64,000 nt of DNA from Thermoclostridium stercorarium subsp. stercorarium DSM 8532. GTDB taxonomy: Bacteria; Bacillota; Clostridia; DSM-8532. The DNA lies in the NCBI RefSeq assembly GCF_000331995.1, contig NC_020134.1, positions 62,001-126,000 on the forward strand, given 5' to 3'. The notes beneath the pieces were generated by a model. The model did no database searches. It saw only the letters and a list, made by a program, of their open reading frames with translations, and was not told the origin of the DNA. Position 1 is the first letter of the stretch. Every line of letters starts with the position of its first letter. Below, one piece after another: positions 1-9,282 of the stretch. A program made the translations under genes and the position numbers.

Positions 1-1059
1 AAAGGAACTATTCTGCCGGGGTTTATTGACTGTCATGTCCATCTTTGCGGCGAGGCTACCGCTGGTGAAAAGAGTACAAGGTACGAAAAGCTTCTGGGGG
101 CGGCGTATGAGATCGGAATCCTGCTTGACGCGGGATTCACAGGCCTCAGGGACATGAGTGCTTTCGGGTTTGCGCTGCAGCGCGCGGTTGATGCCGGTTA
201 TCTTAGAGGACCCAGAATTATGCCAGGCGGGAGAATTTTAAGCATAACAAGCGGGCATTGTGACATTGCCGGGGATTTGACAAAGGAAGAAGTAAATGCG
301 ACAAATCTGACCGGAAGGTTGTGCGACGGCGTTGATGAATGTATACTGGCGGTACGCGAGAATTTCAGACAGGGAGCAAAGTTTATAAAGGTAAGCGCAA
401 CAGGAGGCGTTTCGTCAATTGCTGATAATGTCAATGATGTTCAGTTCTCCTTCGAGGAATTAAAAGCAATTGTGGATGAGACGAAAAGGCACGGAACGTA
501 TGTGGCAGCCCACTGCACCGGGAACGCCGGGGCATTTCAGGCAGTAAAGGCAGGAGTCAAATCCATTGAGCATGGGGTAATGCTGGAGCAGGAAACCATT
601 GATCTGATGGCGGAAAACGGTGTCGCCCTCGTTACAACGCTGTATATATCCTTAAACGTCGCCGGTTTTCCGGGTTTGCATCCTGTAGTCAGAGAGAAGG
701 CGAAACTTTGCGCGGAAGCAAACATAAAAACCATTGAAATGGCAAGAAAGGCGGGCATACGCATTGCCCTCGGAACAGATTTCAGCAATTCCGCAAACAC
801 TCCATACGCAAAAAACGGCATGGAGTTTGTAGCGATGGTTCAGGCGGGAATGACCCCGATGGAGGCCATTAAAGCAGGAACCATTAACGGGGCGTATCTG
901 ATGAAAAGCGAGGACAAACTGGGAAGTCTTGAGTCAGGCAAACTTGCAGATATAGTAATAACCGACGGCAACCCTCTTGAAAACATAAGCTGCCTTGCCG
1001 ATAAGGAACATATAAAGCTCGTAATGAAAAACGGCGTAATAGAGAAATTTACTCTCTAA
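1..1059 (+). CDS. Amidohydrolase family protein (5' end outside window)
   Basis: The reading frame is open from base 1, so the N-terminus lies off the window; the first in-frame ATG (154) is internal. Metal-site residues of the amidohydrolase (imidazolonepropionase/prolidase-like TIM barrel) superfamily are visible in order: the PGFIDCHVHL metal-binding His pair at the very start, the KVSATGGV lysine segment, AAHCTG and IEHG histidines, and the GTDFS aspartate. The tail (LGSLESGKLADIVITDGNPL) is the usual C-terminal beta-sandwich. This family hydrolyses cyclic amides or dipeptides in the cytoplasm; the substrate cannot be told. A rho-independent terminator follows directly, so it ends its own transcription unit. 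Confidence 0.85.
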   Translation, partial: KGTILPGFIDCHVHLCGEATAGEKSTRYEKLLGAAYEIGILLDAGFTGLRDMSAFGFALQRAVDAGYLRGPRIMPGGRILSITSGHCDIAGDLTKEEVNATNLTGRLCDGVDECILAVRENFRQGAKFIKVSATGGVSSIADNVNDVQFSFEELKAIVDETKRHGTYVAAHCTGNAGAFQAVKAGVKSIEHGVMLEQETIDLMAENGVALVTTLYISLNVAGFPGLHPVVREKAKLCAEANIKTIEMARKAGIRIALGTDFSNSANTPYAKNGMEFVAMVQAGMTPMEAIKAGTINGAYLMKSEDKLGSLESGKLADIVITDGNPLENISCLADKEHIKLVMKNGVIEKFTL

Positions 1060-1096
1060 AGATCAAATAATTTTTTGCGGTTTTTTATTTTATCTG

Positions 1097-1128
1097 AAAT
1101 GCCGGATACAAATCCCGGCATTTTTTTT
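1097..1128 (+). terminator. Rho-independent terminator after the amidohydrolase
   Basis: A 9-bp perfect stem (1097-1105 with 1115-1123, AAATGCCGG/CCGGCATTT) is followed by a run of T. Confidence 0.8.
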
Positions 1129-1289
1129 AAGGCCGGAGTTTTGTTTTCGGGCCGTATACAGACCTGATCGTTCCTTTTTGTGAAGGCAACAGGGAAGTTG
1201 ACATGTAAAATGCATTATAAGAAAATATTATCGGAAAACCTGCTTGTCCTAAAGACGGTTTTTAATAAGCGGCTTAAGGAGAATGGGCC

Positions 1290-3074
1290 GTGAAAAGGCT
1301 GATACGGTATTTTTCGGATATTAGCGTAAGCTGGAAGTTTGTCCTGGCGTATTTCTCAATCCTTATCATTCCTGTGATACTTGCGGGATTTTACCTGTAT
1401 TATCAGGTTTCTGAGTCAACAATTGCCCAGGCCTCACTGGTCATGGAACAAAACCTGCTCCAGACCAAAGCAAGTATTCTTCAGAATGAAAAGGTAATAG
1501 AAAACATTTCGGGCATTTTGGCGCTAAATTCCGATTTTATGAATTTCCTCGAATATGAATACCCCGATTTGAATAAGAAGATTGAAGAATACCAGTTCAG
1601 TTACTCCCCTCTGATTGAAAACATTCTAATCCAGAACAACAGCATCCATTCAATTCGCATATATCTTGAAAATATCATCATAAGCGAAATGCTGAACAGC
1701 TATTACAGCATCACCGTTACGAAGTCAAGCGAACGCTTTCTGGAGATGGCAAGGGATAAGCCGCAGAAAAAAGGATGGGTAAGCTCACATTCGGCTAAAA
1801 CCCATGTTTTCAGAAATATTGCAGACAATACACAGGTGTTTTCATATAACAGGGAGCTTTTTTCACAGCGGCAGAAATATCTGGGCATGCTGGAAATAGA
1901 GGTCAGGGAGGAAGTCCTGTTCAGTATGCTCAGGGATCCGGTGATTAACGAGATGGGGAATGTTTTCATAGTGGACGCTGAAAACAAAATAGTGTCGGGC
2001 AATATTCCCGAATATTACCTTGCAGACATTTCAGAAACCGGATTAAAAAATTTTCAGGCCGGCTCCCGGAAAAGAACGGTGGAAAAAGTGAACGGTACCG
2101 AAGCGATTGTCATAACCATCCCGGTGGAGCAGATAGACTGTACCATTGTCGGCATTTTCCCCGTTAAAAATTTCAACGGGGAAATCAGGAAATCCCTGAA
2201 GGATATAATCGTGGTTCTTACCGCGTCATCGGTTGTGCTGGGGGTAATCATATATTTTACAACAAACATGCTGCTGAGGAGAGTAAAAAGGCTTGTCAGC
2301 GCAATGAACAAAGTAAGGGACGGCAATCTTAACGTATCTGTACCTGTAAAATCAATGGATGAGTTCGGAGTTCTGGCTTTGAACTTTAACCGCATGACAC
2401 AGCGAATATATGAGCTGGTGGAGACGGTTTATAAAATTCAGCTTATGGAAAGGGAAGCGGAGCTGAAAGCCCTGGAGGCGCAAATCAATCCTCATTTCTT
2501 ATACAACACTCTGGCTACGATATCCTGGGTGGCAAGAAGGGAAAAGGCTCCGGAAGTGGTAAGGATGGCAAATTCCCTTGCAAAATTTTACCGCCTTGTA
2601 TTAAGCAAGGGCGGAACTGTAATCACGGTGGAAGAAGAACTGGAAATGGTGAAGTCTTATCTTGAAATCCAGAAAATCAGGTTCGACGATTTGTTTGACG
2701 TGGTATACAGGATCGATGAAAGAGCATATAAATACAATATTGTTAAAAACATTCTCCAGCCTCTTGCCGAAAATTCTCTGACCCACGGCATAGAGCCCAA
2801 AAGGTACCACGGTACGATAATAATATATGTAGGTCTGACCGGGGACAAAATTTGTCTTAAAGTTATTGACGACGGTGTCGGGATGAATGCCGAGACTGTG
2901 AAAAAGGTGATGCAGGGCAAGGTGGAACGCTCAAAAGGCAGCGGATATGCGGTTAAAAATGTGCTGCAGCGGCTTAAGGCATATTACGGTGATGATTTTT
3001 CGGTCAATATATTCAGTAAACCCGGCATTGGTACCACCGTTGCAATAGAAGTGAGCAAAGACATTAAATCTTAA
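1290..3074 (+). CDS. YesM-type sensor histidine kinase
   Basis: 594 aa membrane sensor kinase. TM1 is at about 17-40, followed by an extracellular sensor of about 260 residues (dCache-like position), TM2 at about 303-325, a HAMP linker (about 326-378), the His_kinase phosphoacceptor block with INPHFLYNTL at about residue 403, and an HATPase domain with N-box QPLAENSLTHG and G1 box DDGVGMN. This is the LytS/YesM class that pairs with AraC-type response regulators. GTG start at 1290 behind AAGGAG. The stop lies 17 bp before the likely start of the partner regulator, and sugar ABC genes follow, so it probably senses an extracellular carbohydrate and drives expression of that transporter. The ligand is unknown. 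Confidence 0.9.
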   Translation: MKRLIRYFSDISVSWKFVLAYFSILIIPVILAGFYLYYQVSESTIAQASLVMEQNLLQTKASILQNEKVIENISGILALNSDFMNFLEYEYPDLNKKIEEYQFSYSPLIENILIQNNSIHSIRIYLENIIISEMLNSYYSITVTKSSERFLEMARDKPQKKGWVSSHSAKTHVFRNIADNTQVFSYNRELFSQRQKYLGMLEIEVREEVLFSMLRDPVINEMGNVFIVDAENKIVSGNIPEYYLADISETGLKNFQAGSRKRTVEKVNGTEAIVITIPVEQIDCTIVGIFPVKNFNGEIRKSLKDIIVVLTASSVVLGVIIYFTTNMLLRRVKRLVSAMNKVRDGNLNVSVPVKSMDEFGVLALNFNRMTQRIYELVETVYKIQLMEREAELKALEAQINPHFLYNTLATISWVARREKAPEVVRMANSLAKFYRLVLSKGGTVITVEEELEMVKSYLEIQKIRFDDLFDVVYRIDERAYKYNIVKNILQPLAENSLTHGIEPKRYHGTIIIYVGLTGDKICLKVIDDGVGMNAETVKKVMQGKVERSKGSGYAVKNVLQRLKAYYGDDFSVNIFSKPGIGTTVAIEVSKDIKS

Positions 3075-3091
3075 CCGGGAGGTTGAAACCA

Positions 3092-4663
3092 TTGCTTCGC
3101 CTTTTGATTGTTGAAGACGAAAAATGGGAAAGGGAAGGCCTTGTTGATTTTCTCGACTGGAAGGTTTTCGGAATTGAGATAGCGGGGACCGCCCGTGACG
3201 GTCAGGAGGGATATGAAAAAGCCTTAAGGCTTAAACCCGATATAATTCTGACCGATATCAAAATGCCCGGTATGGACGGTATTGAAATGTCAAAGAAAAT
3301 AAAGGAGGTGCTGCCTGACATAAAAATAATTATCCTGAGCGGGTATGATGATTTCAGGTTTGCGCAGGAAGCAATAAGTTTCAATGCCAGTGCATATGTT
3401 TTAAAGCCTTTTGAGGAAAATGATCTTATACCCGTTATCCGTAAAGTGGCTGACATGTGTAATAAGGAGAGGGAAAAGGCAGGCTGGGAGCGGGAAGTTG
3501 TAAACAGGCTGAATGAAAGCATAAAAAGGGTAAAAATGAATTTTTTGAACGAATGGCTGTCGGGCCCGATAGCAAAGGAAAGCCTGATGGAAAAACTCAG
3601 GGAATTTGACATGAGCATTAATCCTGATTCAACGTACGTTGTGGTGCTTATTAAGTGTGCCGGCGATCAATCCGGCACACTTGATGAGGCGGTCAGGTGG
3701 TTTACCGAAAAGGCCCGGGATAAAAATTATCTGTTTTTGACCGAAGACCCCAGGGAAAAAGAAACGGTCATCTGTTACGAATGGGATGAAACTGTATACC
3801 CGATGCTTGAAAGTATAAATTCCCATATAAAGGAAAATTATGGAGTTAGCGTTGTTACCGGCGCGGGCGAAAAGGCAAATCCCTTAAATCTTCATGTTTC
3901 ATACAGCCAGGCAAGGGAGGTGGTGAAACATCAGTTATTCTGGAATGATTACCGCGTGTTTCGGTACAGTGAGATATATAAGCTTCAGGAAAAATTCATG
4001 GAAAGAGCCAATGAATTCCTTGTTCACGGTGATTATTTTTCGAAACAGTTCATACTTGCACTGAGCTCGGCAAACGAAAAGAGGGTTTCCGAACTTCTCG
4101 GTGAACTGTTTGTATATATTAACGAAGCCCGTGGTGCCGGTACCAATTTTATAATAAATTTCGTCAAAAATATTGTAAATGACATTTATATTTTCATATA
4201 TACACTCCACCCGGATTTTACAGCGTCCTATCTTTATGAAAAGGCATGGAGCGGGTGTACTGCCGAAGGGTTAAAGGACAAAATGGAGTTGTTCCTGAAA
4301 AATGTAGTCGGCATGCAGAAAAACAGGCTGAGCCATGATGAGCAGACCGTAAAGAAAGTAATAAAGATTATTGAGGAACGATATATGGAACCGCTGTCGA
4401 TAAAAACCATTGCAAATGAAGTGTTCCTGTCGCCGAATTATCTGGGAAGCATTTTTAAAAACCATACCGGGAAACGCTTCAACGAGTATTTGAATGAATA
4501 CAGAATGGAGAAGGCAAAAGAACTGCTGAAGTCTCCCAAAAACAAGGTGGCGACAGTTGCGGCGTTAGTGGGTTTTCAGAACACTTCGTATTTCTGTTCG
4601 GTGTTTAAAAGCACTTTCGGCATAGCTCCCGGGGAATATCAGAAAAATTTGAATTCAATATAA
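3092..4663 (+). CDS. YesN-type response regulator, AraC family
   Basis: 523 aa from the preferred TTG at 3092, which sits 9 nt after GGGAGG (3077-3082); the longer TTG start at 3083 abuts the ribosome site and is unlikely. The N-terminus is a CheY-like receiver (acidic VEDE, phospho-acceptor Asp in ILTDIKMPGMDG near residue 53, conserved Lys in YVLKPF). The middle is the variable YesN region, and the last about 100 residues form an AraC/XylS double helix-turn-helix (IANEVFLSPNYLGSIFK ... VAALVGFQNTSYFCSVFK). Cognate of the preceding kinase; inferred activator of the downstream permease and binding-protein genes. Confidence 0.9.
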   Translation: MLRLLIVEDEKWEREGLVDFLDWKVFGIEIAGTARDGQEGYEKALRLKPDIILTDIKMPGMDGIEMSKKIKEVLPDIKIIILSGYDDFRFAQEAISFNASAYVLKPFEENDLIPVIRKVADMCNKEREKAGWEREVVNRLNESIKRVKMNFLNEWLSGPIAKESLMEKLREFDMSINPDSTYVVVLIKCAGDQSGTLDEAVRWFTEKARDKNYLFLTEDPREKETVICYEWDETVYPMLESINSHIKENYGVSVVTGAGEKANPLNLHVSYSQAREVVKHQLFWNDYRVFRYSEIYKLQEKFMERANEFLVHGDYFSKQFILALSSANEKRVSELLGELFVYINEARGAGTNFIINFVKNIVNDIYIFIYTLHPDFTASYLYEKAWSGCTAEGLKDKMELFLKNVVGMQKNRLSHDEQTVKKVIKIIEERYMEPLSIKTIANEVFLSPNYLGSIFKNHTGKRFNEYLNEYRMEKAKELLKSPKNKVATVAALVGFQNTSYFCSVFKSTFGIAPGEYQKNLNSI

Positions 4664-4678
4664 AGTTTGTTGATTTTT

Positions 4679-4702
4679 ATAACAATCGTTGATTATTGTT
4701 AT
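4679..4702. promoter_or_regulatory. Inverted repeat between regulator and transporter genes
   Basis: An 8-bp perfect inverted repeat (4679-4686 ATAACAAT with 4695-4702 ATTGTTAT) around an 8-base loop lies in the 150-bp gap between the response regulator and the first permease. It is AT-rich without a following T-run, so an operator or weak RNA hairpin is more likely than a terminator. Function not established. Confidence 0.35.
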
Positions 4703-4813
4703 ATAAATTTCCCGGCGCAGATAATAAAATAATGGTAGGCAATAAAGTTTAAATGAAACTTTGGCATCTTTTCTGTTTTAATTGTTCAATTATTAATTCC
4801 GGGGGAAATACCA

Positions 4814-5743
4814 ATGTATTATGACCGCAGAAAAAGGATTGTAATTAAGGACAAATACCGCCTTTTTCTTATGGCGCTGCCGTTTTTGGTTCTTACATTC
4901 CTGTTTTCTTACCTTCCGCTGCACGGATGGGTTTACGCCTTTTATAATTACAGGCCTGGAATACCGTTGCGGCAGAACGAATTCGTCGGGTTCTACTGGT
5001 TTAAGTCAATTGTGTCCAATCCCACACAAACCGCAGAGGTGTTGAGAGTCCTGAGAAACACCTTTGCAATGAGCACTCTGGGATTATTAACTTCGGTCCT
5101 TCCCGTAATTTTCGCAGTTTTCCTTTCGGAAATAAGGGTTGACTGGCTAAGAAAAAGCGTCCAGGTGCTTACAACATTGCCCAATTTCATCAGCTGGGTA
5201 CTGGTTTATTCTTTTGCCTTTGCTTTGTTTTCAACCAATACGGGCTTTGTAAACCGTATATTAATCCAGCTCGGCGTTATAGACCGTGGAATTAACTTCC
5301 TTGCTTCAAACAAACATGTATGGCTGACGATGATTTTATGGAGCACATGGAAAAGTCTGGGGTGGAACGCAATAATGTATCTTGCCGCAATTACAAGTAT
5401 TGATCCTGAGCTGTATGAAGCGGCAAGAGTTGACGGAGCGGGAAGATTCAGCATGATATGGCATATTACCGTTCCGGGGATTATGCCAACCTATTTTGTT
5501 CTGCTTCTTTTGCAGATCGCCAATTTCATCAACAACGGGATGGAACAATACTATGTGTTCCAGAACGCGATCAACAAGGATTACATAGAGGTTCTGGATT
5601 TGTATGTTTACAACATAGGAATGATAGGTACAAGCTTCTCATTTGCAACTGCGGTGAGTGCGCTGAAATCGCTGGTCAGCGTATTTCTGCTGATGTTTGC
5701 CAACGGCTTGTCCAAATTAGTCCGTGGTGAAACCATAATTTAA
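4814..5743 (+). CDS. Carbohydrate ABC transporter permease, LplB-like
   Basis: 309 aa, six predicted membrane spans, with the cytoplasmic EAA loop (YEAARVDGAGRFSMIWHITVPG) that docks the ATPase. It matches the LplB/YtcP-family first permease of CUT1 oligosaccharide importers. A GGGGGAAA ribosome site at about 4800 supports the ATG. The next permease starts 24 bp later and a matching binding protein follows. No ATPase is encoded here, which is normal for this class because a shared MsmK-like ATPase usually serves several importers. It forms half of the membrane channel. Confidence 0.9.
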   Translation: MYYDRRKRIVIKDKYRLFLMALPFLVLTFLFSYLPLHGWVYAFYNYRPGIPLRQNEFVGFYWFKSIVSNPTQTAEVLRVLRNTFAMSTLGLLTSVLPVIFAVFLSEIRVDWLRKSVQVLTTLPNFISWVLVYSFAFALFSTNTGFVNRILIQLGVIDRGINFLASNKHVWLTMILWSTWKSLGWNAIMYLAAITSIDPELYEAARVDGAGRFSMIWHITVPGIMPTYFVLLLLQIANFINNGMEQYYVFQNAINKDYIEVLDLYVYNIGMIGTSFSFATAVSALKSLVSVFLLMFANGLSKLVRGETII

Positions 5744-5767
5744 ATTTCGTATGCATGGAGGGAAAAT

Positions 5768-6667
5768 ATGGAAAGAAAACAACACGGCACCGGTGAAGTG
5801 GTTTTTAACGCAATCAACTATACCGTTTTTATCCTTTATACGCTGATTTGCGTCTTCCCGTTCTATTACCTGTTTATAAACACCATAAGCAGTAACGAGC
5901 TTACCGGCCTGGGCCTTATCACTTTTTACCCCAAAGGCATTCATCTCAGTAACTACATCCAGGTATTGAAGCTGAAAGGACTTCCACGTGCTGCGCTGGT
6001 CTCACTTGCAAGGACGGTTATAGGCACGGCGGCGACTGTTTTTGCTTCTGCCTTTCTTGGATACCTTTTTACGAAGAAGGAAATGTGGGGAAGAAAGTTT
6101 TGGTACAGGTTTGTAGTTATCACAATGTATTTCAACGCCGGAATTCTTCCATGGTTTATCACCATGATGAATTTGGGGTTGACGAATAATTTTCTTGCCT
6201 ATATATTGCCGTATATTGTGCAACCATTTTATATCATATTAATAAAGACCTACGTAGAATCCATACCCCAATCCCTGCAGGAATCGGCACAGCTTGACGG
6301 AGCGGGATACTTCACCATATTTTTCAGAATTGTATTCCCGCTGATTACTCCGATACTGGCTACGGTAGCGGTATTTTCCGCAGTGAACCAGTGGAATTCG
6401 TTCACCGATACTTTGTTCCTGATGACCGATTCAAAATACTATACCCTGCAGTTTGTGCTTTACAGGTATTTAAATGAGGCCACTGCGCTTGCGTCAATTA
6501 TAAAAAGCTCCCAGGGACCAGTAAATATGAACCTTCAGAATATGCAAACACCTACCTCGGTGAGGATGACGGTTTCAATGATTGTTGTAACGCCGATACT
6601 TCTCGTATATCCGTATTTCCAGCGGTACTTTGTAAAGGGAATTATGATTGGGGCGGTAAAGGGCTGA
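5768..6667 (+). CDS. Carbohydrate ABC transporter permease, LplC/YtcP-like
   Basis: 299 aa with six predicted spans and an EAA motif (QESAQLDGAGYFTIFFRIVFP). The C-terminal YFQRYFVKGIMIGAVKG is characteristic of the second permease of this subfamily. ATG follows GGAGGG. Together with the preceding LplB-like protein it forms the heterodimeric channel of an oligosaccharide importer fed by the lipoprotein encoded next. A paralogue with the same C-terminal signature lies at 60181-61065. Confidence 0.9.
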   Translation: MERKQHGTGEVVFNAINYTVFILYTLICVFPFYYLFINTISSNELTGLGLITFYPKGIHLSNYIQVLKLKGLPRAALVSLARTVIGTAATVFASAFLGYLFTKKEMWGRKFWYRFVVITMYFNAGILPWFITMMNLGLTNNFLAYILPYIVQPFYIILIKTYVESIPQSLQESAQLDGAGYFTIFFRIVFPLITPILATVAVFSAVNQWNSFTDTLFLMTDSKYYTLQFVLYRYLNEATALASIIKSSQGPVNMNLQNMQTPTSVRMTVSMIVVTPILLVYPYFQRYFVKGIMIGAVKG

Positions 6668-6752
6668 TGGTACGGTAACGTGTCAGCAATGGTGGGAGGA
6701 TTTGACTCACCGTTTTATAAAAAAGGCAAATAGGTGAAAGGGAGGTAAAAAA

Positions 6753-8534
6753 ATGAGGTTAAAACGCATTTTTGCAGCGTTGATGTCATTTGCAATGCTT
6801 CTGAGCATGACGGCCTGCAACGTTACACAGACGGACAAACAGAAAGATACAGGCGTACCGGCTACGACACAGGCTGGCAGTCAGACTGCCGGGGCTTCTG
6901 AAAAGGAACTGTACAGAATAGACGTATTTACAATGCTCGGTAACAAGGCAGGCGAACAGACCGGCTGGTTTGCAAAGATTGTAAAGGATAAGTTCAATAT
7001 TGAAATGAACATGATTGCCTCAAACGTTGAAGGCGGGGACACAAAGTTTGCCACAATGATGGCATCCGGCGACCTGGGAGATATAGTCATATTCGGAAGC
7101 GATTCGGACAACAAATGGCTGGACGCCTTGAAAGCCAATGCTCTGTTTGACTGGACGACGGACGGAATACTGGATACATACGGCAAATATATTGTTGAAA
7201 ACTATTCCAAGGCTATAGAAAAGAATAAAATTAGTTTCGGCAACGGCAAAAGCGTATACGGTTTGGGGCATTCAGTGGCAAACATGCCCGAAGGTCCGTC
7301 CGAAGGCGAGGATATGGTTTACCAGTCGGAACTGCGCTGGGATTTGTATGAAAAAATTGGAATGCCCGAAATTGAATCCCCAGAGGATCTGCTCCATGTG
7401 CTGAAAAGGATGCAGGAAATAGAACCCACTTCCGAATCAGGGATGCCAACATACGGTTTCAGCATATGGTCTGATTGGGACGGAAACATGGTTATGTATG
7501 TTAAGTCTTTTGCAGCGCTGTTCGGATATGACGAAGGAGACGGCTTTAACAATGCGGGATTCCTGCTGTATTCTCCTGACGACGGAGACTGCCAGGGAGC
7601 CCTTGATCCTGACGGTTGGTATATAAGAGTACTCAGGCTGTTCTTTAAGGCAAATCAGATGGGGCTTCTCGATCCCGATTCCATTTCCCAGAAATATGAT
7701 GACGTTATAAGAAAGTATCAGGACGGCGCGATATTATTCTCATTATTCCCGTGGGCGTGCAATGTGTACAATACTCCTGAGCGTTTGAGTCAGGGCAAAG
7801 GTTTCAGGTATGTACCAATTAAGGGTCAGAAAATAATATCCTATGGCTTTGACGAACGCGGCGGAAACAGGGTAATAAGCATAGGCGCGAAGGCCGAACA
7901 TCCCGAACGCCTTATGGAGTTGATTAACTGGATGTACACGCCCGAGGGGGTTATGACGATATACAACGGCCCCGAAGGGCTTACGTGGGAGATGAAGAAC
8001 GGAAAACCGGTACTTACCGAGTTTGGAAAGCAGGCACTTCCGAACAATCCGGTTGATGTGCCGGAGGAATTCGGCGGAGGAACCTTCCAGGACGGGCAGA
8101 ACCAGATGAATTTTGAGACGGTGCATCGCAATGCGATAAATCCTGAAACCAATGAACCTTATGATTTCAGACTCTGGTCATCATACCTTGAAGAGAATTC
8201 AAATCCGCTGCTGGATAAATGGCGTGAGGCAATGGGGGCTCTGACAACCAAGGATTATTTGATGAAAAATAATATGGTTTCGATAAAAAAGCCGGTATAT
8301 ATGGGGAAAGCTCCTGATGTGATGCCCGATGACTTAATGCAGAAACAGGGGCAGGTGGCTACGGTTATCAAGCAGTATTCATGGCGTATGATGTATGCAA
8401 AGGACGAAGCGGAATTTGAACAGTTGCTCAGCGAAATGACCGCAAAGGCAAAAGGCCTTGGCTATGACGAAGTATTAAAATGGAATATTGAGCACGCAAA
8501 AGAAGTTTATGAATTTCTTAAAAAAAATAACTGA
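6753..8534 (+). CDS. Extracellular sugar-binding lipoprotein
   Basis: 593 aa. A signal peptide ends in a lipobox (LLSMTAC), so the mature protein is anchored by a lipidated Cys at about residue 22. A Thr/Gln-rich linker follows, then a type-1 solute-binding fold of the length usual for LplA-type proteins (500-600 aa). It lies 85 bp after the second permease behind a strong GGGAGGT site and is the last gene before a bidirectional terminator. It captures the oligosaccharide for the 4814-6667 permeases; the ligand is not deducible. Confidence 0.9.
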   Translation: MRLKRIFAALMSFAMLLSMTACNVTQTDKQKDTGVPATTQAGSQTAGASEKELYRIDVFTMLGNKAGEQTGWFAKIVKDKFNIEMNMIASNVEGGDTKFATMMASGDLGDIVIFGSDSDNKWLDALKANALFDWTTDGILDTYGKYIVENYSKAIEKNKISFGNGKSVYGLGHSVANMPEGPSEGEDMVYQSELRWDLYEKIGMPEIESPEDLLHVLKRMQEIEPTSESGMPTYGFSIWSDWDGNMVMYVKSFAALFGYDEGDGFNNAGFLLYSPDDGDCQGALDPDGWYIRVLRLFFKANQMGLLDPDSISQKYDDVIRKYQDGAILFSLFPWACNVYNTPERLSQGKGFRYVPIKGQKIISYGFDERGGNRVISIGAKAEHPERLMELINWMYTPEGVMTIYNGPEGLTWEMKNGKPVLTEFGKQALPNNPVDVPEEFGGGTFQDGQNQMNFETVHRNAINPETNEPYDFRLWSSYLEENSNPLLDKWREAMGALTTKDYLMKNNMVSIKKPVYMGKAPDVMPDDLMQKQGQVATVIKQYSWRMMYAKDEAEFEQLLSEMTAKAKGLGYDEVLKWNIEHAKEVYEFLKKNN

Positions 8535-8572
8535 TTAAAATGTTCCGCTGATTTTCTGAGAAGTAAGAAATT

Positions 8573-8613
8573 AAAACGGGGGATGCCGTCGGTATTCAGG
8601 CATCCCCCGTTTT
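8573..8613. terminator. Bidirectional terminator between binding protein and rplY
   Basis: A 15-bp perfect stem (8573-8587 with 8599-8613) contains the GGGGGATGCC/GGCATCCCCC core, with A-rich and T-rich flanks. It serves the plus-strand ABC operon and the minus-strand rplY gene. Confidence 0.9.
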
Positions 8614-8625
8614 TTCGGGATTAAT

Positions 8626-9243
8626 TCACGCAGTTTCTTTTGCTTCCGCCGTTTCCTGCGTACCTGCGGCAGCAGCCTCTGACTCGGCTTCAGCTTCAGG
8701 CCCGGCCTCTGCCTTGACCACCTTCGCCACAATTTCGTCTTCTTTTGACAGAAGCTTGACACCGGCAGGCAGTTTTATATCACCCATTGTTATTTCACTG
8801 CCGTCAGTCATTTCTGATACGTCAATATCAATAAATTCGGGCAAATCCTTTAATACGCCCTGGATTTCAATTTCATCCTCGAGAATGTTCAGCACAAGCC
8901 TGTTCGAACCAAGCTTTTCCCTTCCAACAAACTTAAAAGGAACTGTTACTTTGACAACGCTGTTTTCAGAAGAGGCATAGAAATCAATATGTATCGGTTC
9001 CCTGTTTATTAATCCGTACTGTATCTCCTTTATCACGCACAAGTGTTTATTGCCGTTGACCATAACAGTTGCTTTTGAGCCTGTTGTATGTTCGTTGAGA
9101 AACCTGTTCATATCCTTCTGGCTGAACTGAACATTCATGCTGTTTTTTACTCCGGGTCCGTAAATCACGCCCGGGACATATCCCATTTTTCTGACCTTCC
9201 TTCCGCTTAATTTTCGTTCTTCGGCAACTATCAAGCTGCCCAT
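8626..9243 (-). CDS. rplY: 50S ribosomal protein L25/general stress protein Ctc
   Basis: 205 aa, the long Ctc form of L25. The N-terminal 5S-rRNA-binding domain has RKLSGRKVRKMGYVPGVIYG, then comes the TL5/Ctc beta domain, and the protein ends in a low-complexity Ala/Glu tail of about 30 residues. ATG follows GGGG at a normal distance. It starts 39 bp after the preceding minus-strand gene with no terminator between, so it may also be read from the CIRCE-controlled promoter at 12764-12792. Ctc is a general stress protein in Bacillus subtilis, which makes that linkage plausible. Confidence 0.92.
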   Translation of the reverse strand: MGSLIVAEERKLSGRKVRKMGYVPGVIYGPGVKNSMNVQFSQKDMNRFLNEHTTGSKATVMVNGNKHLCVIKEIQYGLINREPIHIDFYASSENSVVKVTVPFKFVGREKLGSNRLVLNILEDEIEIQGVLKDLPEFIDIDVSEMTDGSEITMGDIKLPAGVKLLSKEDEIVAKVVKAEAGPEAEAESEAAAAGTQETAEAKETA

Positions 9244-9282
9244 AAAAACATCCCCTTTCAGTCTGATTTATATTTAAAAGTT

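Noticed and set aside
1198-1231. Promoter for the 1290 kinase gene
   Set aside because: TTGACA at 1198-1203 is present but no -10 box lies at acceptable spacing (TATAAG at 12, TATTAT at 22 bases).
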